Shown: positions 31,850 through 36,638 of the stretch, piece after piece
Layout: every line of letters begins with the position of its first letter
Position numbering within the stretch: position 1 is the first letter of the stretch
From: UBA4744 sp035282865
GTDB taxonomy: Bacteria; Actinomycetota; Acidimicrobiia; Spongiisociales; UBA4744
Assembly (NCBI GenBank): GCA_035282865.1
Contig: DATEVB010000231.1
Span: forward strand, 1-36,638
Length of the DNA: 36,638 nucleotides
Reading direction: 5' to 3'
Position numbers and translations under genes: made by a program
The notes under the pieces: generated by a model
Told to the model about the DNA's origin: nothing
The model's database searches: none
What the model saw: only the letters and a program-made list of their open reading frames with translations

Positions 31850-31920
31850 TTGCGGCCCGTTCGAAATTCGAGGTTGGCCGTCCCGTCTCCATTTCCCGCT
31901 CCCCCTTACCACCTCCCCGG
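31850..31920. repeat. Degenerate words in spacer
   Basis: GTTCGAAATTCGAGGTTGGC (31859-31878) is followed by a pyrimidine-rich block whose complement reads GGAGGTGGTAAGGGGGAGCG and GGGAAATGGAGACGGG. The composition and words match those of other spacers. Confidence 0.5.
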
Positions 31921-31946
31921 GCTGCGGACGGCGGACTGCTCACGGC

Positions 31947-31952
31947 TAACTT
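31947..31952 (+). promoter_or_regulatory. -10 box TAACTT, leaderless type
   Basis: TAACTT ends 6 nt before the ATG of the decayed glycosyltransferase gene. The promoter layout is preserved although the gene is broken. Confidence 0.45.
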
Positions 31953-31958
31953 GCTGCC

Positions 31959-32609
31959 ATGCGCCTCCTGCTCGTTGAGCCCTACTTTGGCGGATCCCAC
32001 GCCGCCTGGGCGGAGGGTTATGCGCAAGCGAGCGCCCACGACGTCGACCTGCTCACGCTTCCGGCGCGGTTCTGGAAGTGGCGAATGCGCGGGGCGGCGC
32101 TGACCCTCGCTGATCACGCGCTAGAAGTCGTCACCGAGCGGGGCCGCCCCGACATCGTGCTCGCCTCCGACATGCTCGACCTTCCGACGTTTCTGGGCCT
32201 CACCCGGCATTTCATCGGTAGACCGGCCGTTGCCCTCTACATGTAGGAGAACCAGATAACCTACCCGCCACCGCCGCGTGCAAGCACCGATCATTCGTAC
32301 GGATTCACCAACTGGCTGAGCGCCGCGGTTGCCGATCTCGTGTTGTTCAACTCCCCGTACCACCTCGAAGAGTTCTTCTTTGTGCTGCCGGGCCTGCTGG
32401 GCAGCTTGCCGGACTTCACCCACGTCAAAGCTATCCCAGCGGTCCTTCGCTGGACACTCACCCACCGTTCCGAGGTGGGCTCGGCGGCGCTCGAGCTCGC
32501 TACCGCTATGTCCGCGTACGGGTGGATATCACTTGCCGTCCGCTACGACGAGCGCCTCGCCAGGCTCGCACGGGTGGTTAGCGCGGGCCGATCAGAGTGT
32601 GCGACATGA
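31959..32609 (+). pseudogene. tRNA-queuosine alpha-mannosyltransferase-like gene, nonsense mutation and internal deletion
   Basis: The frame opens with VEPYFGGSH and LPARFWKWRMRGAA, the N-terminal signature of DUF3524 glycosyltransferases (GTDC1/QTMAN). At 32244-32246 it meets TAG. The same frame then continues uninterrupted to 32609 with ENQITYP, DHSYGFTNWLSAAVAD and LFNSPYHLEEF, which are the next conserved blocks of the family. In homologues the stop position is the histidine of HENQ, so a key residue is replaced. After LPDFTHVKA the sequence jumps to what looks like the extreme C-terminus (VRYDERLARLARV), so about 150 residues of the GT-B catalytic domain are missing. Total coding length is about 216 codons against 350-400 for the family. 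I judge it a relic. Readthrough of TAG would not restore the deleted domain. Confidence 0.85.
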
Positions 32610-32651
32610 AAGATCCTCGAAAAACCACGGTAAACCCGGTAGTTTTATTCC

Positions 32652-32671
32652 TTACCGCGTGAATGCGGTAA
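32652..32671. other. Small hairpin upstream of HU gene
   Basis: TTACCGC and GCGGTAA form a 7 bp stem around GTGAAT, 49 bp before the HU start, just after an AT-rich stretch (TAGTTTTATTCC) that may contain its promoter. It may be a 5' leader element. Confidence 0.35.
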
Positions 32672-32719
32672 CCCACGCGAGAGCCGGAGATGCCGGCCGC
32701 AACGATGAGGGGAGGCGGA

Positions 32720-33013
32720 GTGAACAAAACCGAGATGGCGGAGAAGCTGGCTAAGAAGACCGAGCTATCCAAGGCTAAGGCCGCGGAAGTGGTCGACGCG
32801 ATTTTCAGCAGCGACTCCAACAAGGGCATCATCGCCGTCGAGCTGGATGCCGACCGCGAAGTGCGTATCTCAGGTTTCGGCACCTTCTATACCAGCCGAA
32901 GCAAGGCCCGCGTCGGCCGTAACCCGGCCACCGGTGCAGCGATCCAGATCGCAGCCAAGAAGCACGCCAAGTTCCGTCCGGCCAAGGGCCTGAAGGACCG
33001 CGTGGCCGAGTAG
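32720..33013 (+). CDS. hup: HU-type DNA-binding protein
   Basis: A 97-residue histone-like protein. It shows the N-terminal dimerisation helices (NKTEMAEKLAKKTELSKAKAAEVVDAIF), then SGFGTF and the DNA-binding arm with VGRNPATGAAIQI, ending KFRPAKGLKDRVAE. Between helix and sheet the segment SSDSNKGIIAVELDADREV is a few residues longer than in E. coli HU. The GTG at 32720 was chosen because GGAGG ends 4 nt before it and the HU N-terminus begins there; ten upstream in-frame codons are not family-like. A HAD hydrolase gene follows after 33 bp. Confidence 0.93.
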   Translation: MNKTEMAEKLAKKTELSKAKAAEVVDAIFSSDSNKGIIAVELDADREVRISGFGTFYTSRSKARVGRNPATGAAIQIAAKKHAKFRPAKGLKDRVAE

Positions 33014-33046
33014 ACAACCGACGGACACCGTTTCCGAGATGGCCGG

Positions 33047-33742
33047 GTGATTGATACCGGGCTGCCCCCCGGCTTGCCTTCGGTGCGCCACATCGTCTGG
33101 GATTGGAACGGCACGCTGCTCGACGACCTGGCAGTTGTCGTTGCGGCTGTCAACGATACGCTGGCAACCGTAGGCCGCCTGCCGATCACCATTGAGGAGT
33201 ACGGGGCGCGCTACACGCGCCCCGTACTCCTTTTCTACGAGCGTCTGCTGGGACGGTCGATAGAGGAGGCGGAGTGGCTGGCGTTCGATGAGTCCTTTCA
33301 CGCTTCCTACCGCCGTCGGGTCGATACGGCCGCCTTGGCCGCCGACGCACGGGAGGCGATGGCCGCCGCTCACGATGCCGGGCTCAGCCAATCCCTGCTG
33401 TCGATGTACTGGCACGAAGAGCTGGTTCCGCAAGTCGACCGTTTCGGCCTTGGCGAGTTCTTGGTTCGCATCGACGGGTTGCGCGGGACCGCGGGCGATC
33501 GCAAGCAGGCGTACCTGAAGGAGCATATGGCGGCCGTTGAGCATGACCTCGTCCGCCGGATAGATCCTGCCGGGGTGCTCATTATCGGGGATGCGCTCGA
33601 CGACGCCGAGGCCGCCTTGGCTCTCGGTTTCAACTGCGTGCTGTACGACGGCGGGGCACACCCCGCTTCACAATTGGCCGCCGCCGGGGTCCCGGTAGTG
33701 ACCCTGTTACTCGAAGGGCTCCGGGCAGGAGGAGCAATCTGA
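33047..33742 (+). CDS. HAD-superfamily hydrolase (phosphatase-like)
   Basis: This 231-residue protein has the HAD nucleophile motif in the form DWNGTLLDD (D19), a cap region, a threonine/serine motif II area (SLLSMYW), a lysine in RKQAYLK and motif IV GDALDDAEAA. It resembles phosphoglycolate-phosphatase-like enzymes, but the general acid Asp two residues after the nucleophile is Asn (D-W-N), which may lower or alter catalysis. The GTG start is 33 bp after HU. An almost ideal terminator-like hairpin lies inside the coding region at 33196-33234. The gene is convergent with glpX. Confidence 0.8.
   Translation: MIDTGLPPGLPSVRHIVWDWNGTLLDDLAVVVAAVNDTLATVGRLPITIEEYGARYTRPVLLFYERLLGRSIEEAEWLAFDESFHASYRRRVDTAALAADAREAMAAAHDAGLSQSLLSMYWHEELVPQVDRFGLGEFLVRIDGLRGTAGDRKQAYLKEHMAAVEHDLVRRIDPAGVLIIGDALDDAEAALALGFNCVLYDGGAHPASQLAAAGVPVVTLLLEGLRAGGAI
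33196..33234 (+). terminator. Intragenic terminator-like hairpin within HAD gene
   Basis: GGAGTACGGGGCGCG (33196-33210) and its perfect 15 nt complement (33216-33230) flank the loop CTACA and are followed directly by TTTT (33231-33234). It has the form of an intrinsic terminator but lies about 150 bp inside the HAD coding region, and the frame through it encodes a family-consistent EEYGARYTRPVLLFYERLL. Confidence 0.6.
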
Positions 33743-33757
33743 AGACCGGCGATTCCC

Positions 33758-33773
33758 CTCCCCGCGCGGGGAG
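33758..33773. repeat. Palindrome between convergent genes
   Basis: CTCCCCGCGCGGGGAG is a perfect 16 bp palindrome in the 41 bp gap between the HAD gene and glpX, followed by ACGCC. The GGGGAGACGCC tail also occurs at 9901-9912 and inside dnaX, suggesting a REP-like family. It may serve as a weak two-way terminator. Confidence 0.6.
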
Positions 33774-33783
33774 ACGCCATCCT

Positions 33784-34770
33784 TTACCCGTACTCGACGG
33801 CGCTGAGCGCCTTGAGCTTGCGCAGGTCGTGATGGGTATCGATGAACCTGATGGATCCGGTTCGGGAGCGCATGACCACCGAGTGCGTGCGGGCCCCGTT
33901 GGCGTAGTAATCGACTCCGTCGAGCAGTTCGCCGTCCGTTACGCCGGTCGCAGCAAAGAACACATTGTCACAATTGACCAGATCTCTGGTGGTTAGGATC
34001 TGATCGAGATCCAGATCGTTCTCGAGGGCGTACTGTCGCTCGCTTTCGTCCCTGGGCCAGAGCTTGCACTGGATCTCACCACCCATGCACAACAGCGCCG
34101 ATGCGGCGATGACGGCTTCCGGTGATCCCCCGATGCCCAGCAGGATGTCGATACCGGTTTCCTCTCGGACCGTTGAGATGGCTCCCGAAACGTCGCCGTC
34201 GCGGATCAACCGGATCCGGGCCCCGGCTTGCCGGACGGCCTGGATGTAAGGCTGGTTGCGGGGCCGGTCGAGGATGATCGCGGTCAGGTCGTTGAGGTCT
34301 TTCCCCAGTGCTTTGGCCACCCGGGTCAGGTTGCGCTCAACCGGCGCTTCCAGGTCGACCATTCCGGCTGCTTCGGGTCCCACCGCGATCTTGTCCATGT
34401 AGACGAGGCTTCCCGGCGCGTACATCGTGCCGCGTTCGGCCAAACCGATGACGGCCAGGGCACCGGGCATGCCCTCGGCGGTGAGCCGGGTGCCGTCGAC
34501 GGGATCGACCGCAACGTCGACCTCCATGCCTTGTCCGTTTCCGACTCTCTCACCGTTGTACAACATCGGCGCTTCGTCTTTCTCACCCTCGCCGATGACG
34601 ATGACCCCGTCCATATCGACCGTGGCCATGATGGATCGCATTCCATCGACGGCCGCTTGATCGACCGCGTCTTTATTGCCCCGCCCTTGCCAGCGGGCGG
34701 CGGCCATGGCGGCCGCTTCCGTCACTCGCACCAATTCCAGGGCCAGATTACGTTCCGGTACCTCAACCAT
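33784..34770 (-). CDS. glpX: Class II fructose-1,6-bisphosphatase
   Basis: A 328-residue GlpX protein of normal length. Metal- and phosphate-binding motifs are clear: GEGEKDEAPML (60-70), DPVDGTR (89-95), then LIRDGDVSGAI and LLGIGGSPEAVIAA in the C-terminal half. It removes the 1-phosphate of fructose-1,6-bisphosphate in gluconeogenesis and is the main FBPase of Actinobacteria. Its ATG follows directly after the TGA of the upstream thiolase gene (TGAATG), so the two are co-transcribed. The pairing of a fatty-acid or ketone thiolase with a gluconeogenic enzyme suits growth on acyl-CoA-yielding substrates. Confidence 0.95.
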   Translation of the reverse strand: MVEVPERNLALELVRVTEAAAMAAARWQGRGNKDAVDQAAVDGMRSIMATVDMDGVIVIGEGEKDEAPMLYNGERVGNGQGMEVDVAVDPVDGTRLTAEGMPGALAVIGLAERGTMYAPGSLVYMDKIAVGPEAAGMVDLEAPVERNLTRVAKALGKDLNDLTAIILDRPRNQPYIQAVRQAGARIRLIRDGDVSGAISTVREETGIDILLGIGGSPEAVIAASALLCMGGEIQCKLWPRDESERQYALENDLDLDQILTTRDLVNCDNVFFAATGVTDGELLDGVDYYANGARTHSVVMRSRTGSIRFIDTHHDLRKLKALSAVEYG

Positions 34771-35952
34771 TCAGTCACCCACCTTGATGATCAGGGCATC
34801 TCCTTGCCCGCCGCCCCCGCACAGGGTGGCGGCGCCGATGCCGCCACCCCGCCGCTTCATTTCGTTCACCAGGGTCACGATGAGGCGAGCACCCGTCGCC
34901 CCTATCGGATGACCGAGGGCAACCGCGCCACCATTGACATTCACCTTGTCGTGGTCGAGGTCGAGCATGTGTGCCGACCACAGCGCCACAGAGGCGAAAG
35001 CCTCATTGATTTCTACGAGATCGAGATCTCCCGGAGCCATTCCTGCCTTCTTGAGCGCGAGGCTGAGGGCCTCAGCGGGCCGTTCCTGCAAGGTGGCGTC
35101 CGGACCGCCCACCTGTCCGTAGGCGACGATCTCCGCCAGGATTGGGAGCCCGGCCGCCTCGGCGGCGGCGCGGTCCGCCACAATGACGGCCGCCGCACCG
35201 TCCGATATCTGTGATGCGTTGGCGGCGGTTGTCGTTCCCTCAGGAGAGAAGGCAGGTCTCAGCCTGCTGAGGCTCTCGACCGTCGTATCCGGCCGGATAC
35301 CCTCGTCGAGTTTGACGGCTACCGGGTCGCCTTTGCGCTGCGGAACGAGCACCGGGACGATTTCATTGTCGAAGGCGCCCGCCTCAACCGCCTGCACCGC
35401 CCGGCGGTGGCTTTCCGCCGCCCACGCATCTTGTTGCTCGCGAGATATGCCGAGGGCGGCGTTCTTCGAGTCGGATGATTCGCCCATCGCACAATGATCG
35501 AACGCACACCACAGGCCGTCGTGCATCATGACGTCGATCAGCTGGGCGTCGCCCATCCTCGCACCCCAGCGGGCACTAGGCGTCAGATAGGGGGCGTTGC
35601 TCATGCTTTCCATGCCCCCGGCTATCACGAAGGACGCTTCGCCCAGTCGCACCGAGCGGTCGGCCATGGCGATGGCCGTCATGCCGGACAGGCAGACTTT
35701 GTTGACGGTGGTCGACGGTACCGTCATCGGCACGCCTGCTCCCACCGCCGCTTGCCGGGCGGTGATCTGTCCTTCGCCCGCCTGGAGCACCTGCCCGAAG
35801 ATCACTTCATCGATCCGGGCGGGATCGAGCTTCGACCGCTGCAGAGCCCCTTTGATGGCTTCGCTCCCCAATGTCACGGCACGCAAGGGAGCCAGGGCAC
35901 CTCCAAACTTGCCGAGGGGCGTTCTGGCTATTCCGGTGATGACAGCACCCAT
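34771..35952 (-). CDS. Acetyl-CoA acetyltransferase / thiolase
   Basis: A 393-residue thiolase with all active-site motifs: the nucleophile C87 in NKVCLSGM, NEAFA, GGAVALGHPIGATGAR with the catalytic histidine, and CGGGGQGDA with the second cysteine. The RTPLGKFGG N-terminus fits the degradative or biosynthetic acetoacetyl-CoA thiolase group. It condenses two acetyl-CoA or cleaves 3-oxoacyl-CoA. A GGAGAGGAG ribosome site precedes the ATG. It is divergent from methylmalonyl-CoA epimerase (70 bp apart), consistent with a region for acyl-CoA and propionyl-CoA metabolism. Confidence 0.92.
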   Translation of the reverse strand: MGAVITGIARTPLGKFGGALAPLRAVTLGSEAIKGALQRSKLDPARIDEVIFGQVLQAGEGQITARQAAVGAGVPMTVPSTTVNKVCLSGMTAIAMADRSVRLGEASFVIAGGMESMSNAPYLTPSARWGARMGDAQLIDVMMHDGLWCAFDHCAMGESSDSKNAALGISREQQDAWAAESHRRAVQAVEAGAFDNEIVPVLVPQRKGDPVAVKLDEGIRPDTTVESLSRLRPAFSPEGTTTAANASQISDGAAAVIVADRAAAEAAGLPILAEIVAYGQVGGPDATLQERPAEALSLALKKAGMAPGDLDLVEINEAFASVALWSAHMLDLDHDKVNVNGGAVALGHPIGATGARLIVTLVNEMKRRGGGIGAATLCGGGGQGDALIIKVGD

Positions 35953-36010
35953 GGCTCACTCCTCTCCTTCCAGCAATCTACCCCCGGCCGACAGATCCGG
36001 CCATCCCGGG

Positions 36011-36016
36011 TAGCCT
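36011..36016 (+). promoter_or_regulatory. -10 box TAGCCT with -35 CCGACA, leaderless type
   Basis: TAGCCT ends 6 nt before the ATG at 36023, and CCGACA lies 17 nt upstream of it (35988-35993), giving normal promoter spacing. Confidence 0.5.
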
Positions 36017-36022
36017 GCCTTC

Positions 36023-36427
36023 ATGAGGTTGGTCAATATCGATCATGTCGCCATAGCGGTCAACGATCTCGATGCGGCTCTCGCCCAGTACGAGCGGCAG
36101 TACCGCGTGCACGCCGAGTACCGGGAGGTAAACGAGGAGCAGGGAGTTGAGGAGGCGATGCTCCCGGTGGGGGCCTCTAACGTGCAGTTGCTGCAACCGC
36201 TCGGCCCGGACACGCCGGTGGGGCGTTTCTTGGCCAGACACGGTGAAGGGCTCCACCACGTTGCCTTTGCGGTTCCTTCGATCGATGAGGCGCTGCGCCA
36301 CTTGGCCGATGAGGAGGTGGAGCTGATCGACGCCCAACCACGGATGGGCGGCGGTGGGCACCGCATCGCCTTCGTGCATCCCCGGGCACTGGCCGGTACC
36401 CTGATCGAATTGGTGGAACTGCGATGA
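36023..36427 (+). CDS. mce: Methylmalonyl-CoA epimerase
   Basis: A 134-residue vicinal-oxygen-chelate protein with two beta-alpha-beta-beta-beta halves. Metal ligands are recognisable in NIDHVAIAV, VQLLQPL, GLHHVAFAV and TLIELVEL. It interconverts (2R)- and (2S)-methylmalonyl-CoA, between propionyl-CoA carboxylase and methylmalonyl-CoA mutase. The following gene, a likely carboxylase epsilon subunit, starts inside its stop (ATGA), which supports the assignment. The promoter is of leaderless type. Confidence 0.92.
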   Translation: MRLVNIDHVAIAVNDLDAALAQYERQYRVHAEYREVNEEQGVEEAMLPVGASNVQLLQPLGPDTPVGRFLARHGEGLHHVAFAVPSIDEALRHLADEEVELIDAQPRMGGGGHRIAFVHPRALAGTLIELVELR

Positions 36428-36638
36428 GTGACAACGATCCCAAGATCGAGATCATCGGTGGCGCCGGCCCTTACGAGGCGGCGGCGATTCTGGCTGCCAT
36501 TGATGCTGCCTTGACCGAAGAGCTGAACATTCGGGCAACCCCCAGCCAACCCGCCACGCCCGGGGCCTGGGCAATGTCTGGTCGACCCCAGGTTGTGCTT
36601 GGTCCGAAAACGTCCTTTCAGGGTCTCTCGCCCACCCC
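36424..36638 (+). CDS. Probable acyl-CoA carboxylase epsilon subunit (3' truncated)
   Basis: Only the first 71 codons are present; the frame is still open at the window edge. It overlaps the epimerase stop by 4 bp. The short hydrophobic-acidic start (IEIIGGAGPYEAAAILAAIDAAL) followed by a proline-rich stretch and a tryptophan (PGAWAMSGR) resembles the small epsilon subunits of actinobacterial acyl-CoA carboxylases, which read V-x-G-x-P-x-x-E-E-x-A-A-x-x-A-x-L and then a W-R segment. In such operons a carboxyltransferase beta chain is adjacent. The match is by pattern only, and another small acyl-CoA-related protein is possible. Confidence 0.55.
   Translation, partial: MSDNDPKIEIIGGAGPYEAAAILAAIDAALTEELNIRATPSQPATPGAWAMSGRPQVVLGPKTSFQGLSPT

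Noticed and set aside
32244..32246. Recoding of TAG (readthrough or pyrrolysine-like)
   Set aside because: No known recoding element is visible, and the catalytic domain is deleted downstream, so readthrough would not restore a working enzyme.

Overview
The window is GC-rich, densely coded bacterial chromosome, most likely from an uncultured actinobacterium near Acidimicrobiia. This rests on Thr-rich lipoprotein linkers, SLH-like repeats on a secreted M23 peptidase, the dnaX-ybaB-recR block, and many genes whose start codon sits 6-7 nt after a TANNNT box with no Shine-Dalgarno (leaderless type). No tRNA, rRNA, CRISPR array, prophage or intact insertion sequence was seen by eye.

Bases 1-9776 form a catabolic island around a HutC-type GntR regulator. 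Leftward run a PyrB-like carbamoyltransferase, carbamate kinase, a threonine-synthase-like enzyme and a second fold-type II PLP enzyme. Rightward run the regulator, a YgeW-type knotted carbamoyltransferase, a hydroxypyruvate reductase strikingly like plant HPR1, and a class I aminotransferase. The 3' end of a ygfK-like Fe-S protein gene enters at the left edge. YgfK, YgeW and carbamate kinase recall the E. coli ygeW-ssnA (purine-derived nitrogen) cluster. I infer that carbamoyl groups are passed to carbamoyl phosphate for ATP while a C3 or C2 skeleton goes through PLP enzymes to hydroxypyruvate or glyoxylate; the substrates are unknown.

Bases 9967-18394 hold unrelated short units: M23 peptidase, ManC, MgtC, a dienoyl-CoA isomerase-type crotonase, dodecin, nitroreductase, aldo/keto reductase, a PEBP-family protein and dGTPase. 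A repeat island (16178-16580) lies after the reductase. Bases 18573-22823 are a phnD-phnC-phnE type transporter whose permease carries an unusual extracytoplasmic domain and a large insertion. A 5'-nucleotidase-like HAD protein and a two-gene ABC exporter follow.

From 26255 come dnaX-ybaB-recR and a lipid-type trio (acyltransferase, CDP-alcohol phosphotransferase, GNAT-like protein). Next is a decayed tRNA-queuosine mannosyltransferase-like gene with an in-frame TAG, then HU and a HAD hydrolase. The right edge has glpX and a thiolase (leftward) diverging from methylmalonyl-CoA epimerase and a probable acyl-CoA carboxylase epsilon subunit that runs off the end.

Two window-wide patterns stand out: the leaderless -10 series, and degenerate purine-rich words (GTGGGAAGT, GTTCGAAGT, GGGAGGTGG) confined to spaces between transcription units.
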